Origin: DATFWC01 sp045801465
GTDB lineage: Bacteria > Pseudomonadota > Alphaproteobacteria > Rhizobiales > Xanthobacteraceae
DNA length: 50,221 nt
NCBI GenBank assembly: GCA_045801465.1
Contig: JBJMSU010000078.1
Span: forward strand, 1-50,221
Reading direction: 5' to 3'
Position numbers and translations under genes: made by a program
Notes under the pieces: model-generated
Databases searched by the model: none
Told to the model about the DNA's origin: nothing
What the model saw: the letters and a program-made list of their open reading frames with translations, nothing else
Shown: one piece after another, positions 15,598 to 24,428 of the stretch
Numbering within the stretch: position 1 is the first letter of the stretch
How the letters are laid out: every line of letters begins with the position of its first letter

Positions 15598-16710
15598 ATG
15601 CGTATCGCGCAGATCGCCCCCTTGATGGAGAGCGTGCCGCCGCGCCTGTATGGCGGCACCGAACGGATCGTCTCCTACCTGACCGAGGAGCTGGTGCGGC
15701 TCGGGCACGACGTGACGCTGTTCGCCAGCGGAGATTCCGTCACCTCCGCCGAGCTCGCTGGCTGCGCGGTCACCGCGCTGCGACTCGATCCTGCCGTCCA
15801 GGACCCGATCCCGCATTACATGCTCATGCTCGACCAAGTGCGCGAGCGGGCCGAGGAATTCGACATTCTGCATTTCCATATCGACATGTTCCATTTCCCC
15901 TTGTTCCGTCCGATGGCAGGCCGCACGCTCACCACCCTGCATGGCCGCCAGGACCTCCCTGATCTGCGGGCGTTCTATTTCGGATTCCGGGACATGCCCC
16001 TGGTGTCGATCTCGCATGCGCAGCGCGAGCCGCTGCCGCATGCACGATTCATCGGCACGGTTCATCACGGCATCCCGATCGACCTGCACCAGCCGGTGTA
16101 TCGGCCGGGCGGCGGGTACGTGGCGTTCCTGGGACGAATATCGCCGGAGAAGCGTCCAGATCGCGCCATCCGTATTGCACGAAAGCTCGGAATTCAGCTC
16201 AAGATCGCCGCCAAGGTCGACAAGGTCGACGAGGCCTATTTCCGTGATCAGATCGCACCGCTGTTGAAGGAGCCTGGTGTCGAGTTCATCGGTGAGATCA
16301 ATGAACGGGATAAGCAGCAGTTCCTCGGCGAAGCGCTGGCGTTGCTGTTCCCGGTGGCCTGGCCGGAGCCGTTCGGCCTGGTGATGATCGAGGCGATGGC
16401 CTGCGCCACTCCGGTTCTGGCGTTCCGTTGCGGGTCGGTACCCGAAGTGGTGGACGACGGTGTCTCCGGCCGCATCGTCGACACCGAAGAGCAAGCGGTG
16501 GGCGCGCTCGAGGAGATCCTGGCATTCGACCGGCCGGCGATTCGGCAGCGCTTCGAGGAAAGATTCACCTCGACCCGCATGGCGAAGGATTACCTTTCGA
16601 TCTATCGGGCGCTGCGCAGACAGCGTAAAAGCATTGTCGAGTCTGAGTCGGACGTACCGCTTCAATTGCAACACATCGGCGACCATGGCTTGACGGCGCA
16701 TGTCGACTGA
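15598..16710 (+). CDS. GT4-family glycosyltransferase
   Basis: A 370-residue GT-B fold retaining glycosyltransferase. The N-terminal domain opens with MRIAQIAPLMESVPPRLYGG, the sugar-donor-loop type start, then TERIVSYLTEELVRLGHDV. The C-terminal domain has VAFLGRISPEKRPDRAI, the E-x7-E region PVAWPEPFGLVMIEAMACATPV near 250, and a CGSVPEVV loop. GAGGAGAG precedes the ATG by 8 bp. Its 3' end overlaps the next gene by 11 bp, so the two are translationally coupled. The donor and acceptor are not determinable. Synthesis of an alpha-glucan or a glucosylated solute is a reasonable inference from the neighbours. Confidence 0.92.
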   Translation: MRIAQIAPLMESVPPRLYGGTERIVSYLTEELVRLGHDVTLFASGDSVTSAELAGCAVTALRLDPAVQDPIPHYMLMLDQVRERAEEFDILHFHIDMFHFPLFRPMAGRTLTTLHGRQDLPDLRAFYFGFRDMPLVSISHAQREPLPHARFIGTVHHGIPIDLHQPVYRPGGGYVAFLGRISPEKRPDRAIRIARKLGIQLKIAAKVDKVDEAYFRDQIAPLLKEPGVEFIGEINERDKQQFLGEALALLFPVAWPEPFGLVMIEAMACATPVLAFRCGSVPEVVDDGVSGRIVDTEEQAVGALEEILAFDRPAIRQRFEERFTSTRMAKDYLSIYRALRRQRKSIVESESDVPLQLQHIGDHGLTAHVD

Positions 16711-18889
16711 AACTTTGCCGGCCCCCGCGGGGGCCGCGGCGATTCAGGAAATTTCCTTCTACATTCCGGCGACCGGTCCCGCCACCAGGCCCCGGCGCAC
16801 GCTGAAGCACAACGACACGTTCCTCGTGGTCGATGCCCACGGCGACATCGGCGCCTCGGCCGGCGGTCCGGATGGGCTGTTTCACGACGATACGCGTTTT
16901 CTGTCGCGGTTCGAAGTTCTCATCAATGGCATGCAGCTGCTGCTGCTCGGCTCTAATGTGCGCGACGACAATGCCATCCTGAACGTCGATCTGACCAATC
17001 CCGACTTTTACTTCGACAAGCGCCTCGTCCTGGAGAAGGACACGTTGCATCTCGATCGCACCGTGTTCCTGTGGCGCGATGCAGCGCTCCAGCGGCTGGC
17101 GCTGCGCAACTACGGATCGCGTGCCGTCAAGGTGGTCCTGTCGATCGGGTTCGACAGCGATTTCGCGGACGTGTTCGAGGTGCGCGGCATGCGACGCCCG
17201 CGTCGCGGCACCGCCAAGCGCGTGGTCAAGCGAGCGAACGAGGTCGTTCTCACGTATATGGGATTGGACGGCGTGACGCGGGCGACCGCTGTCCACTTCG
17301 ACCCGGCACCCACCAAGATCGCCGAAACGACGGCGTCCTACCACATTGCGCTGCCGCCCGGACAAGCGACCTCGCTGTTCGTCGCGCTTCGCTGCAATCC
17401 GCAAACCCCGGAACCCGTTCCCTTCCTGCACAGCCTGCATCGCGCGCACCGTGAATTGCGCCAAGCAGCCCGCGGCAGGGCGGTGGTCCAGACCTCCAAT
17501 CTACTGTTCAACGAGGTGCTGTGTCGGTCGATGGCCGATCTCTCCATGCTGGTCACCGAGACGGCGCATGGACCTTACCCGTACGCCGGCATTCCCTGGT
17601 ACTCGACCACGTTCGGTCGCGACGGCCTGATCACGGCGATGCAGATGCTGTGGGTCGATCCGCGGATCGCCCAGGGTGTGTTGAACCGGCTGGCGGCGCT
17701 CCAGGCCAAGACCACGGATGCCAAATCCGATGCCCAGCCGGGAAAGATCCTGCACGAAATGCGCGCCGGAGAGATGGCGGCGCTGGGCGAGGTGCCGTTC
17801 GGACTCTATTACGGGAGTGTCGACTCCACGCCGCTCTTTGTCCTGCTCGCAGGGCTTTATTTCGAGCGGACCGGCGACATCGCCACGCTCAAGTTCCTGT
17901 GGCCTGCGATCGAAGCGGCGCTCGACTGGATCGACGGCCCCGGCGATTCGGACGGCGATGGCTTCGTCGAATACGCGCGCGCCACCGAGCAGGGACTCGC
18001 CAATCAGGGATGGAAGGACTCCCTCGACGCCGTCTTCCACGCCGACGGTCGCCTGGCCGAAGGACCAATCGCGCTCGCCGAGGTGCAGGGCTATGTCTTC
18101 GCCGCCAAGCGGCTGGCCGCCCAATGCGCGCGCCGGCTGGGATTCCAAGATCGCGCGGTCGCGCTGGAAACCGAGGCGCGCGATCTCGCCGCGCGCTTCG
18201 AGCGTGCCTTCTGGTGCCCCGAGATCGAGATGTATGCGCTTGCCCTCGACGGCGCCAAGGAGCCGTGCCGCGTGCGCACGTCGAATGCCGGCCAGGTGCT
18301 GTTCTCCGGCATCGCCCAGCCGGATCGCGCCGCCATGGTGGCGAGCACCTTGATCAGTCCGGAGTTCTTCTCCGGCTGGGGCATCCGCACCGTGTCGCGC
18401 CGGGAGGCGCGCTATAACCCGATGTCGTACCATAACGGCTCGATCTGGCCGCATGACAACTCGTTGATCGCGCTCGGCCTCGCCCGCTACGGCTTCAAGT
18501 CCGCGGTGGACCGGGTGTTCAAGGGCCTGTTCGATGCCGCGGTCTATATGGATTTTCGCCGGCTGCCGGAATTGTTCTGCGGGTTCCAGCGCTCGCGCGG
18601 GCGCGGCCCGACGCTCTATCCCGTCGCCTGCTCGCCGCAGGCGTGGGCGGCCGCCACGCCGTTTTGCCTCCTGCAAGCCTCGCTCGGCCTCGAGGTCGAT
18701 CCCGCCGCGCGGCAGATCCGGCTGAACAATCCGCATCTCCCGCCCTTCCTCGACGAGGTGATCCTGCGCCAGATCAGCGTGCGGGACGCGCGCGCCGATA
18801 TTGCGCTCCATCGCCGCGGCAATACCGTCTCGGTGCAGGTGATCGACATGCAGGGCGAGGTCGAGGTCTCGGCGCTTTATTCGGGATGA
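16700..18889 (+). CDS. Amylo-alpha-1,6-glucosidase / glycogen-debranching-type protein
   Basis: A 729-residue cytoplasmic glycosidase. An N-terminal glycogen-debranching beta domain (about 30-240; HDDTRFLSRFEVLING, DRTVFLWRDAALQRLAL) is followed by an (alpha/alpha)6 barrel. The barrel shows PWYSTTFGRDGLITAMQM near 299, YGSVDSTPLFVLLAGLYF near 372, GWKDSLDAV near 436, SNAGQVLFSGIA near 527 and MSYHNGSIWPHDNSLIA near 574. This family hydrolyses alpha-1,6 branches or related glucosides. It starts inside the glycosyltransferase gene (11-bp overlap) and has no strong Shine-Dalgarno of its own, so it depends on coupling. With ASRT and GT4 it forms the plus arm of the sugar locus. Confidence 0.92.
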   Translation: MSTETLPAPAGAAAIQEISFYIPATGPATRPRRTLKHNDTFLVVDAHGDIGASAGGPDGLFHDDTRFLSRFEVLINGMQLLLLGSNVRDDNAILNVDLTNPDFYFDKRLVLEKDTLHLDRTVFLWRDAALQRLALRNYGSRAVKVVLSIGFDSDFADVFEVRGMRRPRRGTAKRVVKRANEVVLTYMGLDGVTRATAVHFDPAPTKIAETTASYHIALPPGQATSLFVALRCNPQTPEPVPFLHSLHRAHRELRQAARGRAVVQTSNLLFNEVLCRSMADLSMLVTETAHGPYPYAGIPWYSTTFGRDGLITAMQMLWVDPRIAQGVLNRLAALQAKTTDAKSDAQPGKILHEMRAGEMAALGEVPFGLYYGSVDSTPLFVLLAGLYFERTGDIATLKFLWPAIEAALDWIDGPGDSDGDGFVEYARATEQGLANQGWKDSLDAVFHADGRLAEGPIALAEVQGYVFAAKRLAAQCARRLGFQDRAVALETEARDLAARFERAFWCPEIEMYALALDGAKEPCRVRTSNAGQVLFSGIAQPDRAAMVASTLISPEFFSGWGIRTVSRREARYNPMSYHNGSIWPHDNSLIALGLARYGFKSAVDRVFKGLFDAAVYMDFRRLPELFCGFQRSRGRGPTLYPVACSPQAWAAATPFCLLQASLGLEVDPAARQIRLNNPHLPPFLDEVILRQISVRDARADIALHRRGNTVSVQVIDMQGEVEVSALYSG

Positions 18890-18981
18890 GGCCCGCCGCC
18901 GGCGGCCAGTGCTGCCCTTCCTTTGCCGAAACCCAACCGGCGCAACGGCTTGCGGTCATTTCCGGTTGCGGCATCAGGCAG

Positions 18982-19004
18982 CATGATCTTATCCTCGGAT
19001 CATG
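18982..19004. promoter_or_regulatory. Inverted repeat upstream of the cupin gene
   Basis: CATGATC and GATCATG form a perfect 7-bp inverted repeat with a 9-bp spacer, 55 bp before the cupin start. It is a plausible operator for the cupin-tctC pair. No regulator gene is adjacent, and it could be chance. Confidence 0.4.
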
Positions 19005-19058
19005 ATAGGTCCCGATCCACGCGGGTCTCATCCAAATCGGCATCAAGGGAGGAATTCG

Positions 19059-19463
19059 ATGTCCAGCCAAGCTCCGGTCGCACGCACTCCGGGCGCCACG
19101 CGCGCCGGTGCCGGCGAGTACGTTTTTGATCTCGCGAAGGTCAACAAAATCAAGGGCGGTCCGGATTATTCCAGCGTCGAGGGCGGCTGCGTCGAAGGCG
19201 ACCGCATGATCGTCGCCTTGATGCGCATGCCGGCGGGAACCGGCGCCGAGCCGCATTCGCATCCGAACGAGCAATGGATCTACATCCTCGAAGGAACTTT
19301 CAAGGCCAAGGTCGGCGACAAGGAGGTCGAGGCCAAGCCCGGCTCGGTCCTCTACATCCCGTCCAACGTGGTGCATTCCGGCAAGGCGACGCCGGACCGG
19401 GATGTCGTGTTCTTCACCGTCAAGGACGCCTCGCATAGCCTGCACGGGATGAAGGCCGCATAG
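19059..19463 (+). CDS. Cupin-domain protein
   Basis: A 134-residue small single-domain cupin. The two conserved boxes are visible: PHSHPNEQWIYILEGTFKAK (two His and the Glu) and GSVLYIPSNVVHSGKA (third His). A mononuclear metal site is therefore likely. GGGAGG lies 6 bp before the ATG. It precedes a TctC gene by 45 bp on the same strand and is probably co-transcribed, suggesting a role in handling the imported compound (isomerase, dioxygenase or binding protein). The N-terminal 45 residues are less conserved. Exact chemistry is unknown. Confidence 0.87.
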   Translation: MSSQAPVARTPGATRAGAGEYVFDLAKVNKIKGGPDYSSVEGGCVEGDRMIVALMRMPAGTGAEPHSHPNEQWIYILEGTFKAKVGDKEVEAKPGSVLYIPSNVVHSGKATPDRDVVFFTVKDASHSLHGMKAA

Positions 19464-19508
19464 GCATGGCGACGCGAAAAGCGACAAACGTTCGCAGAGG
19501 AGAATGAA

Positions 19509-20489
19509 ATGAAGCGAGTTTCCTTGCTGCTGGCGGCCGTGTTGCTTGCCTGTGCGGGCACCGCAATGGCGCAGGACAAGTACCCGAGCAAGCCGGTGAA
19601 GATTCTGGTGCCCTATGCGCCGGGCGGAGCGACCGACATCATCACGCGCGTGGTCGGCGAGCAACTGCGCCAGAGCCTCGGCCAGCCATTCGTGGTGGAG
19701 AACAAGGCCGGCGCGTTCGGCATTCTGGCGCTCGAGGAAATGGCGAAGTCGCGGGCGGACGGCTATACGCTGATGGTCGGCAACGTGTCGACCAACGCGA
19801 TCACGCCGGTCCTGTTCAAGGAGAAGCTCAAGATCGATTACGACAAGGACGTCGTGTCGGTCACCCGCATGGCCACGCTGCCGTCGTTCTTCATCGCGAG
19901 CGTGAAGGATTTCGCGCCCAAGACGTTGGCGGAATTCGTCGACTACGCCAAGAAGAATCCCGGCAAGGTCCGCTATACCAGTGCCGGCGTCGGGAGCTTC
20001 CCGCATTTCGACACGGAGATTTTCGCCAAGCGCGCCGGCATCGATATGGTCCACATTCCGATCAAGGCGGGGGCATCGGGCATGCTCAACGACCTGGTCA
20101 ACGGCGACGTGCAGGTTGCCTTCATCAATGTCGCGACGACGGGCGCGATGGTCAAAGCCGGATCGCTGAAACCGCTGGCGGTCGTCAGCGAGCACCGCCT
20201 GGCGGAGTATCCGGATGTCCCCACCATGGCGGAGGCGGGCTATCCCGGGGTGGGAACGCTGCATTGGCAGAGCATGCTGGCGCCGGCCGCGACGCCCAAG
20301 GACGTGATCGACACGCTGCATAAGGCGGTCGGCGAGGCGCTGCAAACCAGTCAGGTGCAGGAGGCCTTCAAGAAGCAGCTGATCGAGGCAACGCCGAGCA
20401 AGTCGCCGGAGGAGGCCAAGGCGTGGCTCGCCAACGAGATCGCCACCTGGAAGAAGATCACCGGCGAGATCAAGATCGAGATGAACTGA
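19509..20489 (+). CDS. TctC/Bug-family periplasmic substrate-binding protein
   Basis: A 326-residue binding protein with a clear signal peptide (MKRVSLLLAAVLLACAGTAM, cleaved after AMAQ). Family landmarks are VKILVPYAPGGATDIITRVV, ENKAGAFGILALEEMAKSRADGYTL and VPTMAEAGYPGVGT. GAGGAG lies upstream of the ATG. It is closely related to the protein at 27866-28849: both carry GGATD/GSATD-ITRVV-like and IDYDKDVV runs. It is paired with a cupin gene rather than with TctA/TctB genes. The ligand is likely an organic acid; specificity is not predictable. Confidence 0.92.
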   Translation: MKRVSLLLAAVLLACAGTAMAQDKYPSKPVKILVPYAPGGATDIITRVVGEQLRQSLGQPFVVENKAGAFGILALEEMAKSRADGYTLMVGNVSTNAITPVLFKEKLKIDYDKDVVSVTRMATLPSFFIASVKDFAPKTLAEFVDYAKKNPGKVRYTSAGVGSFPHFDTEIFAKRAGIDMVHIPIKAGASGMLNDLVNGDVQVAFINVATTGAMVKAGSLKPLAVVSEHRLAEYPDVPTMAEAGYPGVGTLHWQSMLAPAATPKDVIDTLHKAVGEALQTSQVQEAFKKQLIEATPSKSPEEAKAWLANEIATWKKITGEIKIEMN

Positions 20490-20512
20490 TCGCGCGTGTA
20501 TTTGATCTGACT

Positions 20513-20608
20513 ATCCTCGTCGTCATGGCCGGGCTTGTCCCGGCCATCTCGCTTAGGCTGGCAAGGTCGTGCCCAACTAAGCAAGATTGCCGGGCCAAGG
20601 CCCGGCAA
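20513..20608. repeat. Palindromic intergenic repeat, family G (GGCCGGG type)
   Basis: GATGGCCGGGACAAGCCCGGCCATGACGAC is read on the minus strand from 20547 to about 20518. Its core, ATGGCCGGG-CTTGT-CCCGGCCAT, is a self-complementary hairpin with 9-bp arms. A second hairpin, TTGCCGGGCC-AA-GGCCCGGCAA (20587-20608), follows. This sequence type is frequent in Bradyrhizobium-like genomes. It lies in the convergent gap between tctC and the VOC gene, where it may serve as a bidirectional transcript end. Confidence 0.65.
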
Positions 20609-20672
20609 CGGCAACTTGGTAAGTCGTCGCGCAAAACCGCTGGCATGAGACCGTCTTGCTCGTGAATGCGAG

Positions 20673-21596
20673 CTAGCCGTCGTCTTGCCACGGAAAATCC
20701 GACGCCTTCTCGGCGAACAACCAAGCCCCAACGCCGAGTGCCTCGGGGAAGGGCGCCGCAAGCGCCGCGCCGCTGGCACGGGCGCGCATGCCGCCCCGGC
20801 GCAGCACGGTCTCCGCATCACGCAGGGATCGCACAAGAAGGCCACAGGCACCCATGAAGGGCAGCCGCGGGATGGCAGTTTCCGGCAGAATCGCGGTGAA
20901 TCCCTCCGCGGTGACAAGCTCCAGCCGTCCGCGGTCGAGGCGAACCGTCCGACCCAACGGCGACGCGATGGCCGGTCGGCCGGTGAAGCGCGCAAACCGC
21001 TGTGCCGCTTCGTCCACGTCGGCGACCGCGATCATGAGAGCGGCAAGCGCCACGCTGCCATTGGGATGGGCGAGCCAGCGCTTCTGCCACACTGTTTCCT
21101 CGGTCCGGTGGGTGAGGATCTGGATGCGGCCCTCGGCCATCGCGCCGGGCTCAACACGCGCGATGGTGAATGCCGCGGTGCCGGGCCCGGTCTCGGTGTC
21201 CACCGGGCGCTGCATCTCGGTGAGCGGCCGCATGCGAAAGCCATCAGCAGCGAGCCGTCGATGCGCCGTGCTGGCATCGGCGACCGCGAACGCCGCGAGA
21301 TGAAGGCCGGGATAGTGCGCGAGCGCTCCATCGAGCTCGCGGCCGAGCGGGGTGTCGGCGGTCTTGAACAGGACTTCCGAATAGCCGCGCTCGAGCATGA
21401 CGGCGATGTTGCCGGTGCCGGTCAAAGCCCCGTCATCACGATTGACCTGGACGGAGCGTGGCGTCGGGGCAAAGCCCGCCCGGACCAGGGCCTCGGCGGC
21501 CGCTGTCGCATCGCGCACGAAATGCCCGACATGGTCGAGAAAGATCTCATCACCCGTCGGAAGCTGACGGTCCAGGTCGGGAGCGCCCCGCACCAC
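20673..21596 (-). CDS. VOC (glyoxalase/dioxygenase-fold) protein with two domains
   Basis: About 307 residues with a glyoxalase-like fold. The first module starts FLDHVGHFVRDATAAAEAL and includes GTGNIAVMLERGYSEVLF and PGLHLAAFAVADASTAHRRL. A second module contains HPNGSVALAALMIAVADVDEA and FTGRPAIAS. The start was set at a GTG (21596) preceded by GGAG; the next codon is also GTG. An extension upstream would run into the divergent tctC leader. Metal ligands (first His in DHVGH, Glu in the second strand) are plausible. It is divergent from a TctC gene 111 bp away. Possible role: glyoxalase-like or ring-cleavage step; not assigned. Confidence 0.8.
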   Translation of the reverse strand: MVRGAPDLDRQLPTGDEIFLDHVGHFVRDATAAAEALVRAGFAPTPRSVQVNRDDGALTGTGNIAVMLERGYSEVLFKTADTPLGRELDGALAHYPGLHLAAFAVADASTAHRRLAADGFRMRPLTEMQRPVDTETGPGTAAFTIARVEPGAMAEGRIQILTHRTEETVWQKRWLAHPNGSVALAALMIAVADVDEAAQRFARFTGRPAIASPLGRTVRLDRGRLELVTAEGFTAILPETAIPRLPFMGACGLLVRSLRDAETVLRRGGMRARASGAALAAPFPEALGVGAWLFAEKASDFPWQDDG

Positions 21597-21707
21597 AATT
21601 CTCCGCTGCTCGTTTGCGCAACATGGTAAGACAAAGGCGTCAACGTTTGGGAGATCTGCGGGATCACGCGCGTGCGGAAATCCCGGATCGAGGACGAGGG
21701 CATACCG

Positions 21708-22691
21708 ATGCACCGACGTGGCATGCTGGCGCTAGTCGCATCCTTGGCGATGACGGCCCTGCCGGTGTTGGCCTTCGCCCAGGGCACCTATCCGGAGCGG
21801 CCGATCAAACTGATGGTCGCATTCTCGGCGGGCGGGGTGAACGACGCTGTTGCCCGCCATTGGGCGGAGCGGATGAAGCCGCTGCTCGGGACCGTCTACG
21901 TGGAGAACCAGGGGGGCGGCACCGGGACCATCGGGACAGCGGAGGTCGCCCGCGCCCAGCCCGACGGCTATACGATCGTGCTCGGCAGCACCAGCACGAT
22001 GGTGCTCAATCCGATGACCATGGCCAAGGTCCCGTACGACGCGGCCAAAGACTTCGTGCCCATCACCATTCTCGCGGTCTCCACCACCTCCATCGTGGTG
22101 CACCCGTCGGTGCCGGTGAAAACTGTGCGAGAGCTCGTGGCGTATGCCAAGGCCAATCCCGGCAAGCTTTCCTATGGGTCGGCCGGAACCGGCACGATGA
22201 GCAATCTCGCCGGCGAGCTGTTCAAGCAGATCACCGGCCTCAACGACCTCGTCCACATCCCGTACAAGGGTGCGGGTCCTGGGCTCACCGATCTCGTCAG
22301 CGGACACATTCCGGTGATGAGCCCGAACATCACCGGTCAGGTGCTGGAGCTGCATCGCACCGGCAAGATCCGCATCCTCGCGGTCAACGGACCGGAGCGG
22401 CTCAAGGCGGCACCGGAGATCCCGACGGCAATCGAGGAGGGATTGCCGAACATGATCGGCCTCCTCTTCCTCGGCCTGTTCGCGCCCGCCGGCACGCCCA
22501 AGCCCGTGGTCGATCGCATTGCCGAGGCCACCGCTAAGGCCATGGCGGATCCGGAGTTCCAGAAGGTGCTGGTCGCCTCCGGCCTGGAGGCGATTGCCGA
22601 TTCCAACTCGGAGAAGGCAAAGGCTTTCATCGACGCCGAGATCGCCCGTTGGGGTCCGGTCGTGAAGGCGGCGGGCTTCAAGGTGGAATAG
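21708..22691 (+). CDS. TctC/Bug-family periplasmic substrate-binding protein
   Basis: A 327-residue binding protein. The ATG at 21708 begins MHRRGMLALVASLAMTALPV with a cut near FAQG, and GAGGACGAGGG lies upstream. An ATG at 21672 would add 12 polar residues before the signal. The body shows IKLMVAFSAGGVNDAVARHW, ENQGGGTGTIGTAEVARAQPDGYTI and IPTAIEEGLPNMIG. It diverges from the VOC gene and is followed by a family B palindromic repeat and a convergent ligase gene. It has no TctAB neighbours. Confidence 0.91.
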   Translation: MHRRGMLALVASLAMTALPVLAFAQGTYPERPIKLMVAFSAGGVNDAVARHWAERMKPLLGTVYVENQGGGTGTIGTAEVARAQPDGYTIVLGSTSTMVLNPMTMAKVPYDAAKDFVPITILAVSTTSIVVHPSVPVKTVRELVAYAKANPGKLSYGSAGTGTMSNLAGELFKQITGLNDLVHIPYKGAGPGLTDLVSGHIPVMSPNITGQVLELHRTGKIRILAVNGPERLKAAPEIPTAIEEGLPNMIGLLFLGLFAPAGTPKPVVDRIAEATAKAMADPEFQKVLVASGLEAIADSNSEKAKAFIDAEIARWGPVVKAAGFKVE

Positions 22692-22702
22692 CCGCTTGAC
22701 TC

Positions 22703-22859
22703 CGTAGGGTCGGCAACGGCGCGCGATCGCGGCGTTGAACGGTGGGCGAGCGATCGTCGCAACGATCGCGAGGGAAATTCGCGATCGCGCGGTTCCCTCG
22801 CCGCTTATGGCGGCTCGCCCACCATCAGCGTTGCAACAGGCGAATTTGCCCACCCTACG
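22703..22859. repeat. Inverted-repeat element, family B (CGTAGGGTGGG), copy 1
   Basis: CGTAGGGTCGGCAA (22703) faces TTGCCCACCCTACG (22846-22859). Nested inside, GGTGGGCGAG faces CTCGCCCACC, and GCGATCGTCGC/GCGATCGCGC runs add more pairing. Copies with the same ends lie at 42982-43087 and 48743-48896. The right arm contains the TAG stop codon of the convergent acyl-CoA ligase gene (22855-22857). It looks like a small non-autonomous mobile or REP-like element that landed at a gene end. Confidence 0.72.
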
Positions 22860-24372
22860 AACTGGCCGCAGCAGCGACTCGTTCCTCTGCCAAGCGGCGC
22901 AAGGCCGCGCGGTCGACCTTGTTGGTGGACGCGAGCGGCAGCTCGTCGAGGAACCAAACGAAGCGCGGGTGCTGATAGGCGGGTGCGTTCGCCAATGCGA
23001 AGCGCTTCACGTCCTCCTCGGCGAGCGTGCGGCCCGGCTCGGGTATCACGAAGGCGACCGGCTTCTCCCCCTTGATCTCGTCGTCGATCGGGATGACGCA
23101 CGCCTGCGCGATGTCCGGATGGCGCTCCAGCATGCGCTCGACGTCGGCCGGGTAGATGTTTTCCCCGCCCGACACGAACATGTCGTCGGTGCGGCCGACG
23201 AAATAGTGAAAGCCTTGCGCGTCGCGGCGAAAAACGTCGGCGGTGACGTAGTAGCCGTCGGCCGTGATCGGGACCGGCAGTTCCGGCCGGTTGTGATAGC
23301 CGAGCATCACCGCCGGACATTTCATCTCCAGCACGCCGCAATCGGCATCGCGGTTGTCGCCATCGACGAGGCGAAGCTTAACCTTGGGATGCGGATAACC
23401 GACCGAAAGCTCGGGCTGCGGCAGCCCCTCGGGATGCGGCCCGAACACGACCGGGCCGGCTTCGGTCGTGCCGTAAGCATTGGTGACGCCGGCGTGCGGC
23501 AGGATACGGCGGAGTGCCTGCATCAGGCTGTGGCTGACCGGCGCCGAGCCCATGCGGACGAACTCGACGCTCGAAAGATCGGTGCGCGCCAGCAGGTCGG
23601 TCTCGCGCAGCATCATGGCGATCATGGGCGGCACGGCGGTGAGCCAGGTGCAGCGATAACGGCCGATCGCCGCGATGTAGGCGCGCGCGTCGAATTGCGG
23701 CAGCATCACAATGGTGGCGTGCGCCGCGCAGGCGAGCTTGCTGAGCGCCAGCGCATTCATGTGGTAGAGCGGCGCGGCGATGAGATAGCGGTGGTGGGAC
23801 AGGTCCTGGCCGCCGAGGCGGGTCTCGACCACCCAAAGGTGGCCTCGGTGCGAAAGCACGACGCCCTTCGGCGCGCCGGTCGAGCCCGAGGTGTAGAGGA
23901 ACATCGCCGGCTCATTCGTGGCCGGTATGATCGCCTCGAACGGCCCCGGATCGAGGAAGCGGTCGAAACCGTCGGCACGATCATCGCCGAACTGAATGGC
24001 CGGGATGTCGTGCGGACAGTCGGCACGGCGTCGGATATCGCAGAACACGAGCTTGGCGCCGGCATCCTGAATGATGAAATGGATGGTATGGCGCGGAAAC
24101 TTGAAATTGACCGGCACCGCGACGAGGCCCGCGCGCATGATGCCGAAATAGGCGGCGAGATATTCGCACCCGTTGGCGGACAGGATGGCAACCCGTTCGC
24201 CGCGCTTGAGCCCGCGCCGGAGCAGGGCGCGCGCCGCCCCGTTCGCCATGCGGTCGAGCTCGGCATAGGTGAACTGCCGCTCGCCGCCTGAGCCGCCGAG
24301 ATCGATGATTGCGGTTTTGGAGAGATCGCAATCGTGGCGGATCAGATCGCCGAGGTTTTTGAAGTGAGGCAT
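22855..24372 (-). CDS. AMP-forming acyl-CoA ligase
   Basis: A 505-residue ANL-superfamily enzyme that activates a carboxylic acid with ATP and CoA. It shows the nucleotide loop YTSGSTGAPKGVVLSHR near 170, NAYGTTEAGPVVFG near 295, GYHNRPE, the hinge DVFRRDAQGFHYFVGRTDDM near 395, SGGENIYPADVE, and the catalytic Lys region TNKVDRAAL near the end. Length is normal. ATG at 24372 is used; a TTG two codons upstream is an alternative. The stop codon is inside a family B repeat. It is the last gene of a minus series with an MDR oxidoreductase and a thioesterase, separated from the latter by a repeat. The substrate may be an aromatic or branched acid. Confidence 0.92.
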   Translation of the reverse strand: MPHFKNLGDLIRHDCDLSKTAIIDLGGSGGERQFTYAELDRMANGAARALLRRGLKRGERVAILSANGCEYLAAYFGIMRAGLVAVPVNFKFPRHTIHFIIQDAGAKLVFCDIRRRADCPHDIPAIQFGDDRADGFDRFLDPGPFEAIIPATNEPAMFLYTSGSTGAPKGVVLSHRGHLWVVETRLGGQDLSHHRYLIAAPLYHMNALALSKLACAAHATIVMLPQFDARAYIAAIGRYRCTWLTAVPPMIAMMLRETDLLARTDLSSVEFVRMGSAPVSHSLMQALRRILPHAGVTNAYGTTEAGPVVFGPHPEGLPQPELSVGYPHPKVKLRLVDGDNRDADCGVLEMKCPAVMLGYHNRPELPVPITADGYYVTADVFRRDAQGFHYFVGRTDDMFVSGGENIYPADVERMLERHPDIAQACVIPIDDEIKGEKPVAFVIPEPGRTLAEEDVKRFALANAPAYQHPRFVWFLDELPLASTNKVDRAALRRLAEERVAAAASS

Positions 24373-24428
24373 CGACAAGACCTATGCCCGCGGCCTCCGG
24401 CTTTGATTCTGAGCGTCGCGGCAAACTC

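Noticed and set aside
15484..16701. 405-codon minus-strand open frame opposite the GT4 gene
   Set aside because: Antisense to a clear glycosyltransferase; no motif or start signal.
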